DNA of 64,000 nt, from positions 2,232,001-2,296,000 of the forward strand of contig NZ_CP192735.1 in the NCBI RefSeq assembly GCF_050749815.1, written 5' to 3'. Shown here one piece after another: positions 7,134 through 15,329 of the stretch. A program made the position numbers and the translations under genes. A model generated the notes under the pieces. The model saw only the letters and a list, made by a program, of their open reading frames with translations, had not been told where the DNA came from and ran no database searches. The DNA is from Dyella_A sp050749815. GTDB lineage: Bacteria; Pseudomonadota; Gammaproteobacteria; Xanthomonadales; Rhodanobacteraceae. Position 1 is the stretch's first letter. Each line of letters opens with the position of its first letter.

Positions 7134-7960
7134 TCAGCGAAACGCCACGCGCCCGCGCGATGGATCCAGGCACACCACGTGCGTCGAGAAGAAGCCGTTG
7201 CCGAGTACCGCATCGACATCCGGCGCCGCGAACTGGCGCAGCGTGAACGTCTGCGGCCCGGCTGGCTGGCCGGCCACGTCGAACCGTTGGAAAGTGAGGC
7301 GACGCAGCAGGTCGGCATCCTTGATCCGCCCGGCCACTGCGGAGGGACGCAGCACGTCCTGCGCGCTGCCCGAGTCCCACTGCATCCGGAACGCGCCGTG
7401 CCCGGTCTGCACCTCGGACACCATCACGCCACGCTCCAGGCGCAGTGCGCCGCCCGCGCTGCCGCACTCGCGCTTGAACACACTGGGAGCCGAGGACGGA
7501 TACAGCCGCAGCTCGCCGCCCGGCTCGTCAAACACCATCTGGTAGCGGCCGAGCAGCCCGAAGCCGATCAGGCCATCCTGCGGCAGCCCGGCCTTGCCGC
7601 TGCTGCCGACCAGTTCGTTGCCGTCGAACTGCGAGGCGAGGAGCCCGCCGCCGCCAGAGGCTGCGCATGGAAGATGCGCGAGGTGAATACGTGGCCATCG
7701 GCATCGGCGAAGGATTCCTGGTCGCCGGTAAAGCGCACCGGCACCCGCCCGAGCACGGCGGTCTTCAGGCCCACCACCTGATAGCTTCCCGCATCCAGCA
7801 CCAGCGTGACCGGCTTGCCGCCGATCATGGCGTGCGTCGTCGGCAGGCCATGCTGCAGCGTGAGCGCAATGCGCAGTGGGCGCGGCGCGCTATCGCCGGC
7901 GCGCGCGCCGGAAAAAACAAAGGCCAGCGCGAGGCCGGCCAAAGGCATGGATCGTGACAT
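7134..7960 (-). pseudogene. Two-lobed retropepsin-like aspartyl protease, frameshifted
   Basis: The reading frame starts at ATG 7960 (AGGAG upstream) with a signal peptide (MPLAGLALAFVFSGARA). It runs in one frame to about 7650 and continues in another frame to the stop at 7134. The total of 827 nt is one base short of a multiple of three, and the break lies in a GC-rich (GCG)n tract near 7645-7655. Read across the break, there are two lobes. Each has an active-site-like motif (LVLDAGSYQ; MQWDSGSAQ) and a later closing motif (DGLIGFGLLG; DAVLGNGFFS), as in duplicated retropepsin domains. Lobe 1 has DAGS instead of D[TS]G. A sequencing error is the main alternative to a real lesion. Confidence 0.7.
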
Positions 7961-8064
7961 CGTGCTCCTCCCTGGACGCGCGGATGGCAGGCCCTCCCTG
8001 CCCGGCCGCAATGCCCGGCCACGATGCCTGACAAAGCCCGGCGCCGCCAGCGCCGGAACCTCAC

Positions 8065-8370
8065 TCAGTGCAGCACGAACAACTTGTCGAAGCCGGCTAC
8101 CTTGAGCGTGCTGCGCAGCGCGCTGCCGGCGTTGACGATGCGGATGTCGGCATGGTCGGCGCCAGCGTGTTCGCGCAAGAGCAGCAGCATGCCCAGCGCG
8201 GAGCTGTCCATGCTGGCGACCTCGCTCAGGTCGACGATGTAGCTGCGCGCGCGGGCGTCGGCGCCCAGGCAGGCGTCGTGGAAGTCGCGGTGCACGGAGA
8301 AGTCGAAGCGCTCGCCCAGTTGCAGGGTGAGGCAGTCGTGTTCGCTGTCGTGGTGAACGGTCAGGCTCAT
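8065..8370 (-). CDS. STAS-domain protein (anti-sigma-factor antagonist type)
   Basis: 101 aa, a complete STAS domain. The phosphorylatable loop is visible as VASMDSSALGMLLLL (residues about 52-66, Ser after the Asp), as in SpoIIAA-like anti-anti-sigma factors. It is the last gene of the chemotaxis operon, 11 bases after the MCP-like gene. The partner is probably encoded outside the window, or it is the MCP-like protein next door; both are inference. Confidence 0.85.
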   Translation of the reverse strand: MSLTVHHDSEHDCLTLQLGERFDFSVHRDFHDACLGADARARSYIVDLSEVASMDSSALGMLLLLREHAGADHADIRIVNAGSALRSTLKVAGFDKLFVLH

Positions 8371-8381
8371 GGGGAATTCCT

Positions 8382-9563
8382 TCAGAACAGTTCGATTTCG
8401 CCGGCGTCCATCGAGCTCTGCAGCGCCGGGCCGCGCGAGCGCAGGCGCGCCTTCTCGCGCTGGATCGCCAGGCGGCTGCGCACCTGCTCGGCGCGCTCGG
8501 CGAGCACCGCTGCGTCCATCGGATCGCAGGCCAGGCGCTCGATGTCGCGGGTGCATTCGGCGGTCACTTCCTGCAGTTCCACCAGCCGCGTGCGGGTCTG
8601 GTTGATCAGCTGGCTGAGGATGTCCTCGAACTGCAGCGAGCGCACCGTGGTCGCCACGTCGCTGCCCAGGCCGCGATTGATCTCCACCACCTGGTCGGCG
8701 ACGGCGCTGGTGCGCGCGTCGCTTTCGGTGACGTGGGCCATCATCGCGTCGATGCCGCCCTTGGCCGACAGCGCCACGTTGAGATCCTGCGAGGCCATGG
8801 TGCCGACCAGCCCGCGCAGCTGCTCCATCGCGCCGCGGGCGCGCTCGACGTGGCTGCCGATCTGCTCGTTGAACTGGTTGGAGTGGCTGGCCAGGTTGCG
8901 GATCTCGCCGGCCACCACCGCGAAGCCGCGGCCGGCCTCACCGGCGCGGGCCGCCTCGATCGAGGCATTCAGCGCCAGCAGGTTGGTTTCCTCGGCGATC
9001 GTGTTGACGTTCTTCAGCAGGCCGAACACCGCGTCCATCTCCTTCGCCATGCCGTCGATGCGGTAGACGATGCGCAGGCTCTCGCGCGACATCTGCACGA
9101 TCATGCCGACGAAGTGCTCCAGCAGATCGGAGGTGCGGTCGGCGAAATCCTGCACCGACACCTCGCCGTTCTGCGCACCGATGATCTGCGCCAACAGCGA
9201 CTGCTGCTGGCCGGTCTTGCGCGACAGGCCGTCGAAGCCACCGCCCAGCTCCAGCACCGCATCGCGCAGCAGGTCCATCGCCTGGTGCAGCTCGCGGGTG
9301 GCGTGGCCGAGCTCGTCCACCAGCGCACCGCGCACGTCTTCCAGCGCCTCGCGCACCGGTGCGGTGTTCATCGCCACCGCCGTTTCGACCGGCGCGGCCG
9401 CCGGCACGCGGCGACTCTCGACGATCCAGACGGCGGTGAGCGCAATCACCAGCAGCGGCGCCAGCCACACCGGATGCCAGACCAGGCACAGCAGCAACGC
9501 CGCCGTACTGGCGAGCAGGCCGGCGACGAGGCGGGAATGGAAGAAGGACACGATGGCAGCCAT
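8382..9563 (-). CDS. MCP-like signalling protein with two membrane helices and no periplasmic domain
   Basis: 393 aa. Two closely spaced hydrophobic helices (about residues 9-45) are joined by only a few residues, so there is no periplasmic ligand domain. The cytoplasmic part is a coiled coil with a receptor hairpin tip (NTIAEETNLLALNASIEAAR, then GEAGRGFAVVAGEIRNLA). No HAMP domain is obvious. The C-terminus is GEIELF, not the xWxxF CheR-tether peptide of the two other MCPs here. The start could be ATG 9563 or GTG 9581, the latter overlapping the cheB stop (GTGA). It may sense an internal cue or act as an adaptor. Confidence 0.8.
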   Translation of the reverse strand: MAAIVSFFHSRLVAGLLASTAALLLCLVWHPVWLAPLLVIALTAVWIVESRRVPAAAPVETAVAMNTAPVREALEDVRGALVDELGHATRELHQAMDLLRDAVLELGGGFDGLSRKTGQQQSLLAQIIGAQNGEVSVQDFADRTSDLLEHFVGMIVQMSRESLRIVYRIDGMAKEMDAVFGLLKNVNTIAEETNLLALNASIEAARAGEAGRGFAVVAGEIRNLASHSNQFNEQIGSHVERARGAMEQLRGLVGTMASQDLNVALSAKGGIDAMMAHVTESDARTSAVADQVVEINRGLGSDVATTVRSLQFEDILSQLINQTRTRLVELQEVTAECTRDIERLACDPMDAAVLAERAEQVRSRLAIQREKARLRSRGPALQSSMDAGEIELF

Positions 9564-9577
9564 GGTTGTTCGCTCGA

Positions 9578-10669
9578 TCACGCGCCGACGGCGCTCTTGA
9601 AGGGTTGGCGCGCCAGCGTGAGCAGGCGCGCGGCAATATCGTCCAGCGGCAGCGCCTCGCGCGCCGCACCGAGTTTCCAGGCGGCGCCGGGCATGCCCCA
9701 CACCACCGAGCTGGCTTCGTCCTGCACCAGCGTGCGGGCGCCGGCCTGGCTCAATTCCAGCAGGCCGCGCGCGCCGTCGTCGCCCATGCCGGTGAGCAGC
9801 ACCGCCACGGTGGAGGCACCAGCGCTGGCAGCCATGGAGCGGAACAGCACGTCCACGCTCGGCTTGTGCCGGTTCACCGGCGGGCCGTCGTGCAGGCGGC
9901 ATACGTGCTTGGCGCCGTCCCACATCACCAGCAGGTGCTGGCTGCCCGGCGCGATGTAGGCGTGACCGGGCTGAATCGGCTGGCCGTCGTGCGCTTCGCA
10001 CACGCGCATCGCCGAGCAGTGGTCCATGCGCGCGGCGAACGGGCCACTGAAGGCGGCGGGAATGTGCTGGGTGATCAGGATCGGCGGCGCATCCGGTGGC
10101 ATCTGTTCCAGCACCACGCGGATCGCCTCGGTGCCGCCGGTGGAGGCGCCGATGGCGATCATCGGACTGCCCGCGCGGGTGCCCGCGCCGCTGGCGCGCG
10201 GCAGCACCGCGTCGGCGGAGAGCCGCGGCGGCACGTCGAGCTTGCGCACCTCGGTGCGCACGCGCGGCTTGGCGCCCGCGGCGGCGATCACCTTGGCGCA
10301 GATCTCCTGCGCGCCTTCGGCAAAGGTGTTGGCCAGGTCGCTGTTGGGCTTGGTGAAGAAATCCACCGCGCCCAGTTCAAGCGCGCGCAGCGTCACCTCG
10401 GCGCCCTGCTCGGTCAGCGAGGAGACCATCACCACCGGCATCGGCCGCAGCCGCATGAGGTTCTCGAGGAAGGTGAGGCCGTCCATGCGCGGCATTTCCA
10501 CGTCGAGCGTGAGCACGTCGGGGTTGAGCTGCTTGATTTTCTCGCGCGCGACCAGCGGGTCCGGCGCCGTGCCGACCACCTCGATGCGCGGATCGCAGGA
10601 GAGCATGGTCGACATGAGCTTCCGCACCAGCGCGGAATCATCGACCACCAGGACTCGTACTCTTTCCAT
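9578..10669 (-). CDS. cheB: Chemotaxis response regulator protein-glutamate methylesterase CheB
   Basis: 363 aa. The N-terminal receiver domain has acidic pocket VDDS and phosphoacceptor Asp in LTLDVEMPRMDG, with a conserved Lys in TKP. The C-terminal methylesterase has the catalytic Ser in IGASTGGTEA, His in TQHIP and Asp in GMGDDGA. It removes methyl groups and deamidates Gln on receptors once phosphorylated by CheA. It lies downstream of cheR-cheD, with a 28-bp inverted repeat between cheD and cheB. Confidence 0.95.
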   Translation of the reverse strand: MERVRVLVVDDSALVRKLMSTMLSCDPRIEVVGTAPDPLVAREKIKQLNPDVLTLDVEMPRMDGLTFLENLMRLRPMPVVMVSSLTEQGAEVTLRALELGAVDFFTKPNSDLANTFAEGAQEICAKVIAAAGAKPRVRTEVRKLDVPPRLSADAVLPRASGAGTRAGSPMIAIGASTGGTEAIRVVLEQMPPDAPPILITQHIPAAFSGPFAARMDHCSAMRVCEAHDGQPIQPGHAYIAPGSQHLLVMWDGAKHVCRLHDGPPVNRHKPSVDVLFRSMAASAGASTVAVLLTGMGDDGARGLLELSQAGARTLVQDEASSVVWGMPGAAWKLGAAREALPLDDIAARLLTLARQPFKSAVGA

Positions 10670-10770
10670 CTTGTCCGTTCTCTCTGCCTGCTCGTAAACC
10701 TGTCGACACCGCACAGTGCGTGTAACCTTTGTTACTGCGCGCGACGCACGGGTGGTTCCGTTCGAAGCGA

Positions 10771-10850
10771 GCGTCATTCCCGCGAAAGCGGGAATCCACT
10801 TTGATCTTGTGGCGCCTGAAGATGGATTCCCGCTTTCGCGGGAATGACGC
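10771..10850. repeat. 28-bp perfect inverted repeat (second REP family) between cheD and cheB
   Basis: Left arm 10771-10798 (GCGTCATTCCCGCGAAAGCG and eight more bases) and right arm 10823-10850 are exact complements around a 24-base centre. Each arm holds an inner palindrome CCCGC-GAAA-GCGGG. This core is a common dispersed repeat in GC-rich proteobacteria and is unrelated to the GTAG family elsewhere in the window. Inside the operon it could attenuate transcription or protect mRNA ends. Confidence 0.9.
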
Positions 10851-10911
10851 CCTGAGGTGTGTCCCTGACGAAGCGCGGGGCGCGCTTTGCCCATGCGGTC
10901 CGGCACCCACC

Positions 10912-11580
10912 TCAGAACAACTCCACCTCTCCCTTTATCGGATCGTTCGCCAACTGCTTGAGGTACTGCTTCTCGCGCGCCACCAGGGCGAACTCGTCGC
11001 GCCCGCGCATCTGCCGCACGCGCACTTTTCCGCTCACTGGAAAGAACTGCACCTGGCGCGGGTACACGTCGCCCAGGTCCGAGGCGGTCACCGCAAGGCC
11101 TTCCGTGCGCAAGTAGCGCTGCACGAACTCGATGTTGCGGCTGCCCACGTCGGTCATCTGCGACAGCACGCGGCCGCCACCGAACACCTTCACGTCCCAG
11201 TCTTCGCGCCGGCTGCCGGCCTTGAGCAGGGCGTTGATCAGGTGCTCCATCGCGTCGTTGCCGTAGCGCGCCGCGCGGCCCACCGTGGCCGACCAGCTGT
11301 CGCGCTCGGCGCCCCGCTCGCCGGTGGGCTCGGGCAGCATGAAGTGGTTCATGCCGCCGAGCTTGAGCCGGCGGTCGTGGATGCAGGCCGAAACGCACGA
11401 GCCCAGCACGGTGGAGACCAGCTCGTCCTGCCGGCTCACGTAGTACTCGCCCGGCAGCACCTTCACCGTCATCAGCGAATGGGCCGGATCCCAGAAGCGG
11501 CGCATGTGCTCGAACCCGGGCAGCACGGCACCTGCCCCGCTGCCCGGCGCCGGTGGCAGCACGGTAGCGATGGCGCTCAT
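10912..11580 (-). CDS. cheD: Chemoreceptor glutamine deamidase CheD
   Basis: 222 aa. Catalytic Cys in LGSCVSACIHD and His in GGMNHFML mark the CheD deamidase, which converts specific receptor Gln to Glu and tunes adaptation. The protein ends GEVELF, nearly the same last six residues as the MCP-like protein of the same operon. The ATG overlaps the cheR stop (ATGA 11577-11580). Confidence 0.93.
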   Translation of the reverse strand: MSAIATVLPPAPGSGAGAVLPGFEHMRRFWDPAHSLMTVKVLPGEYYVSRQDELVSTVLGSCVSACIHDRRLKLGGMNHFMLPEPTGERGAERDSWSATVGRAARYGNDAMEHLINALLKAGSRREDWDVKVFGGGRVLSQMTDVGSRNIEFVQRYLRTEGLAVTASDLGDVYPRQVQFFPVSGKVRVRQMRGRDEFALVAREKQYLKQLANDPIKGEVELF

Positions 11581-12467
11581 GGCCGTTTCCGGTAGACGGT
11601 GCGTCCAATCAGTTCGAAATCGTTGCTCAGTCCATGCATCGACTCGGAGTGGCCGAGGAACAGGTAGCCCCCCGCCGGCAGCATCTGCGCATAGCGCGCG
11701 AACAGCTTTTCCTTGGTCGGCTTGTCGAAATAGATCACCACGTTGCGGCAGAAGATCGCGTCGAACGGGCCCTGCATCGGCCAGTCGTGCAACAGGTTCA
11801 GCGGCAGGATGGTGACCAGCTCGCGCAGGCGCGGGTGCACCGATACCAGCCCTTCGTATTCGCCCTGCCCGCGCAGGAACCAGCGCTTGCGCCGCTCGTC
11901 GCTCACGCCGCCCAGCCGATCAACCGCATAGACGCCCTTGCGCGCCGCTTCCAGCGCCTGGGGCGACAGATCGGTGGCGAGGATCTTGGCGTCGATCGAG
12001 GCACCACTGCGCTCGAGCGCCTCGGCCAGCACCATCGCCAGCGCGTACGGCTCCTCGCCGGTGGAACAGCCGGCCGACCAGATGCGCAGCCGATCGCCCT
12101 GCCGGCGCTTGTGCTCCAGCCACTCCGGCAGCAGCTTCTCGACCAGCAGGTCGTAGTGGTGCATCTCGCGGAAGAACGCGGTGACGTTGGTGCTGATGGC
12201 GCTGGCCAGCTCGCCGAGTTCGGCCTCCGGCTCGCGCTTGAGCACGTCGCAGTAGTCGGCGAAGTCGCGCAGGTGCAGCGCGCGCAGGCGGCGCTGCAGT
12301 CGACCCTGCACCAGCTGGCGCTTCTGCTCGCTCAGTGCGATGCCGCACTGGTCGTACACGAAGCGGCGCAGGAACTCGAACTCTGCGTCACCCAGCGACG
12401 GCCCGTTCAGTGCCGAAGCCGGGGCGCCCGCCGTGACGCGATCGTCGTTCATGACGGGCACGGCCAT
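11577..12467 (-). CDS. cheR: Chemotaxis protein methyltransferase CheR
   Basis: 296 aa. The N-terminal helical domain is followed by a SAM-dependent methyltransferase domain with IWSAGCSTGEEPYALAM (motif I), ILATDLSPQALEAARKGVY and FCRNVVIYFD. It methylates receptor glutamates. GGAG nine bases before ATG 12467, within the end of the MCP gene, supports that start over the in-frame ATG at 12452. Both full MCPs in the operon end in the xWxxF peptide that CheR-type enzymes can bind. Confidence 0.94.
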   Translation of the reverse strand: MAVPVMNDDRVTAGAPASALNGPSLGDAEFEFLRRFVYDQCGIALSEQKRQLVQGRLQRRLRALHLRDFADYCDVLKREPEAELGELASAISTNVTAFFREMHHYDLLVEKLLPEWLEHKRRQGDRLRIWSAGCSTGEEPYALAMVLAEALERSGASIDAKILATDLSPQALEAARKGVYAVDRLGGVSDERRKRWFLRGQGEYEGLVSVHPRLRELVTILPLNLLHDWPMQGPFDAIFCRNVVIYFDKPTKEKLFARYAQMLPAGGYLFLGHSESMHGLSNDFELIGRTVYRKRP

Positions 12468-12470
12468 CGA

Positions 12471-14201
12471 TCAGAACTCCTTCCAGGCGCCAGCGTCGGC
12501 CGTTTCGGCCATCCGCGGGCTAGCCTTGGGGGCGGGCTGCACGGGCGTGCTGCGCACCGCGGCGAACACCGCTTCGGCTTCGGCTGCCACGGTCTTGGCG
12601 CGGGTGGTGACCGACGCGGCCATCTCGCCCATGCGCTCGTCGAGCTGGAAGAAGCCCACCTGTTGGGTCAGCTCGGCGGCCTGTTCCTGCATGGCGCGGG
12701 CGGCCGCAGCAGCCTCTTCCACCAGGGCGGCGTTCTGCTGGGTCATCTCGTCCATCTGCAGCACGGCGTGGTTCACCTGGTCGATGCCGGCGGACTGCTC
12801 GGCGCTGGCCGCGGCGATCTCGGCCACGATGTCGGTGACCTTCTTCACGCTGTCGACGATCTCGGCCAGCGACTTGCCGGTCTGGTCGACCAGGCTGGTG
12901 CCGTTGTGCACTTTCTCGGCGCTGTCCTTGATCAGGCCCTTGATCTCCTTGGCCGCACCGGCCGAGCGCTGGGCCAGGTTGCGCACCTCGGTGGCGACCA
13001 CGGCAAAGCCGCGGCCCTGCTCGCCAGCGCGCGCCGCTTCCACCGCTGCGTTCAGCGCCAGCAGGTTGGTCTGGAAGGCGATCTCGTCGATCAGGCTGAC
13101 GATGTCGGAAATCTTGCGGCTGGACTCGTTGATCGCCTTCATCGCGACCACCGCCTGGGTCACCACTTCACCACCGCGCTCGGCCTGCTCGCGGGCACCG
13201 CGGGCGAGCTGATTGGCGTGGCTGGCGTTCTCGGCGTTCTGCTTCACGGTGGAGGTCATCTGCTCCATCGACGAGGCGGTCTCTTCCAGCGAAGAGGCCT
13301 GCTCCTGCGTGCGCTGGCTGAGATCGTCGTTGCCGCGGGCGATCTGCTGCGCGGCCGTGCTCACTTCACCCGAGCCGTTGCGCACTTCACTGACGATCGC
13401 CGAGAGGCGCAGATCCATCGTGCGGAACGCGTCGAGCAGTTCGCCCAGCTCGTCCTTGCGGTTGACCTGGATGTCGTGGCCCAGCTTGCCCTGCGCGATC
13501 TCGCGGGCGACCTTGCCGGCGTAGGCCAGCGTGTTGATGATCGAGCGGCTCAACGTCAGCGCCATGAAGATCGCCAACGCCAGACCCAGCGCCAGTGCCG
13601 AGATGCTGACCACGCGCACCAGCTTGTAGCGGGCGACCTGCGCCTCATAGATGCCCATCGCCTCGGCACGCTGCACTTCCATCAGCTTGGTCAGCTTGTC
13701 CTGGCGGGTCAGCAGGAGCGGACGCACCTCCATCTCCAGCACGTCGGCGGCACTGGCGTCGGCCTGGTTGAGCGCGTCTTCCATGTCCTTGCGCGCCGAG
13801 GCGTAGTCGGCGTCGTCGGCTTGGTACTTCTTGTACTCGGCTTCTACCCCGGCGCTCTTGGGCAGCTTGTCGAACTCGCCCTTGAGCTTGGTCAGCTCGG
13901 CCTGCAAGGCGGTGTACTCGGCCATCTTCTGCTTGAGCTGGTCGGGCTTGGCGACCATGCCGCTGGCCTCGCTCATCAGGATGAAGGCGAGCAGCGACTT
14001 GTTGTTGATGCGCGCGACCATGCTGGCCGGCAGCATCTCGTCCTGGTACACGCGGCGCAGCCCCTCGTTCTGCTGCTGCATCGAACCGAAGCCGATCGCC
14101 GCACCAATGAGCAGCATCAGCATGAGCATGCCCAGCACGATCCGCAGGCGCCAGCGGATGTTCAGGGAGGGGATCTTGAAGGCGAGCTTGGGCAATTTCA
14201 T
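12471..14201 (-). CDS. Methyl-accepting chemotaxis protein, four-helix-bundle (Tar-like) sensor
   Basis: 576 aa. TM1 lies at about residues 20-40 (IVLGMLMLMLLIGAAIGFG). A periplasmic four-helix-bundle sensor of about 150 residues follows, then TM2 at about 195-215, HAMP, methylation helices and the hairpin tip (EIAFQTNLLALNAAVEAARA). The C-terminus GAWKEF fits the xWxxF tether for CheR/CheB. Its ligand cannot be told from sequence. It sits between cheW and cheR in the FliA-driven operon. Confidence 0.93.
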   Translation of the reverse strand: MKLPKLAFKIPSLNIRWRLRIVLGMLMLMLLIGAAIGFGSMQQQNEGLRRVYQDEMLPASMVARINNKSLLAFILMSEASGMVAKPDQLKQKMAEYTALQAELTKLKGEFDKLPKSAGVEAEYKKYQADDADYASARKDMEDALNQADASAADVLEMEVRPLLLTRQDKLTKLMEVQRAEAMGIYEAQVARYKLVRVVSISALALGLALAIFMALTLSRSIINTLAYAGKVAREIAQGKLGHDIQVNRKDELGELLDAFRTMDLRLSAIVSEVRNGSGEVSTAAQQIARGNDDLSQRTQEQASSLEETASSMEQMTSTVKQNAENASHANQLARGAREQAERGGEVVTQAVVAMKAINESSRKISDIVSLIDEIAFQTNLLALNAAVEAARAGEQGRGFAVVATEVRNLAQRSAGAAKEIKGLIKDSAEKVHNGTSLVDQTGKSLAEIVDSVKKVTDIVAEIAAASAEQSAGIDQVNHAVLQMDEMTQQNAALVEEAAAAARAMQEQAAELTQQVGFFQLDERMGEMAASVTTRAKTVAAEAEAVFAAVRSTPVQPAPKASPRMAETADAGAWKEF

Positions 14202-14212
14202 GTCAATTCCTG

Positions 14213-14719
14213 TCAGGCAACGGCTTTCACTTCGGCGGCCGCGGGAAGGGCGGCTTCGAGCATCTGCGCGTCCTGCGGCTGCAACAGCTTGTCCACGTCA
14301 AGCAGCAGCACCATCCGCTCGTCCACGGCGGTGAGCCCCTTGAGGTATTCGGTATCCACGGTGGTGCCCATGTCGGGCACCGGGCGCAGGTTGGCGGCGG
14401 TCACGTCGAGCACGTCGGACACACCATCGACCACCACGCCGAAATTGCGCCCGGCCACGGTGACGATCACGGTGACCGTGTTGGCGGTGTATTCCTCGCG
14501 CGGCAGGCCGAAGCGCAGGCGCATGTCGATCACTGGCACGATCGCGCCGCGCAGGTTGAGCACGCCCAGCACATAAGACGGCGCCTGCGGAATGCGCGTC
14601 ACCGGCGTCCAGCCGCGGATCTCGCGCACAGCGAGGATGTCCACGCCGTATTCCTCTTGCGCGAGGTTGAGGGTGAGGTACTGCGACGCTGGGGCGTCGT
14701 GGGTGGAAGCATCGGACAT
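14213..14719 (-). CDS. cheW: Chemotaxis coupling protein CheW
   Basis: 168 aa CheW domain that links receptors to CheA. Diagnostic parts are YLTLNLAQEEYGVDILAVRE, NLRGAIVPVIDMRLRFGL and the C-terminal VLLLDVDKLL. This is the canonical CheW of the operon; it keeps the NLRG..PVIDLR signature. Upstream lies the 610-bp gap holding the tandem REP array, so its expression relative to the distal genes may be set there. Confidence 0.93.
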   Translation of the reverse strand: MSDASTHDAPASQYLTLNLAQEEYGVDILAVREIRGWTPVTRIPQAPSYVLGVLNLRGAIVPVIDMRLRFGLPREEYTANTVTVIVTVAGRNFGVVVDGVSDVLDVTAANLRPVPDMGTTVDTEYLKGLTAVDERMVLLLDVDKLLQPQDAQMLEAALPAAAEVKAVA

Positions 14720-14859
14720 GGACGGGCCTCATCTACCGGAACGCCGCGCGGCGCTCGCTGTCAGCCAGCAGATCGACCGGAAACGGGGAAACTTGAGCGG
14801 TTGAACCAGAGTCGCGACGCGCGGGCGGAGCGGGCGATGCGCGAGTTACCCCGCCCACC

Positions 14860-15284
14860 TGTAGGAGCCCGCTCGCGGGCGATGCTTTTGGAATCTGCGC
14901 GGATCCAGAACAAAAGGCATCGCCCGTAAACGGGCTCCTACAAGAGCGCGCACGCCAAGCTGCCCCGCCCACCGGTAGGAGCCCGCTCGCGGGCGATGCT
15001 CTTGGAATCGGCGCGGATCCAGAGCAAAAGGCATCGCCCGTAAACGGGCTCCTACAAGAGCGCGCACGCCAAGCCGCCTCGCCCACCTGTAGGAGCCCGC
15101 TGGCGGGCGATGCTTTTGGAATCTGCGCGGATCCAGAGCAAAAGGCATCGCCCGTAAACGGGCTCCTACAAGAGCGCGCACGCCAAGCCGCCCCGTCCAC
15201 CTGTAGGAGCCCGCTCGCGGGCGATGCTTTTGGGAATCGGCGCGGATCCAGAGCAAGGGCATCGCCCGTAAACGGGCTCCTACA
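14860..15284. repeat. Tandem array of four REP pairs, about 114-bp period
   Basis: Four near-identical units at 14860-14942, 14975-15056, 15088-15170 and 15202-15284, joined by a conserved 32-base linker (core AGAGCGCGCACGCCAAGC). In every unit the left arm has hairpin GCCCGCTCGCGGGC (one copy TGGC) and the right arm GCCCGTAAACGGGC. The shared arm difference shows the units arose by tandem duplication. The array fills the 610-bp space between two cheW-like genes read through by the same operon. No protein is encoded: the open frames here are repeats of the palindromes. Confidence 0.93.
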
Positions 15285-15329
15285 AGGGCGCGCACGCCAA
15301 GCCGCCTCGCTCACTCGTGGGGGCGGGGG

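Noticed and set aside
11634..14576. 980-codon open frame antisense to cheR, the MCP and cheW
   Set aside because: A shadow of high-GC coding sequence: His/Gly/Arg-rich low-complexity product, while the minus strand encodes complete conserved proteins.
14860..15284. Regularly spaced repeats as a possible CRISPR array
   Set aside because: The linkers between units are also conserved, the repeats are paired palindromes of REP type, and no cas genes are present.
14733..15314. Open frames of 149-193 codons with repeated peptides across the cheW spacer
   Set aside because: The repeated residues are translations of the REP palindromes in a tandem array; codon use is unlike neighbouring genes and there is no ribosome site.
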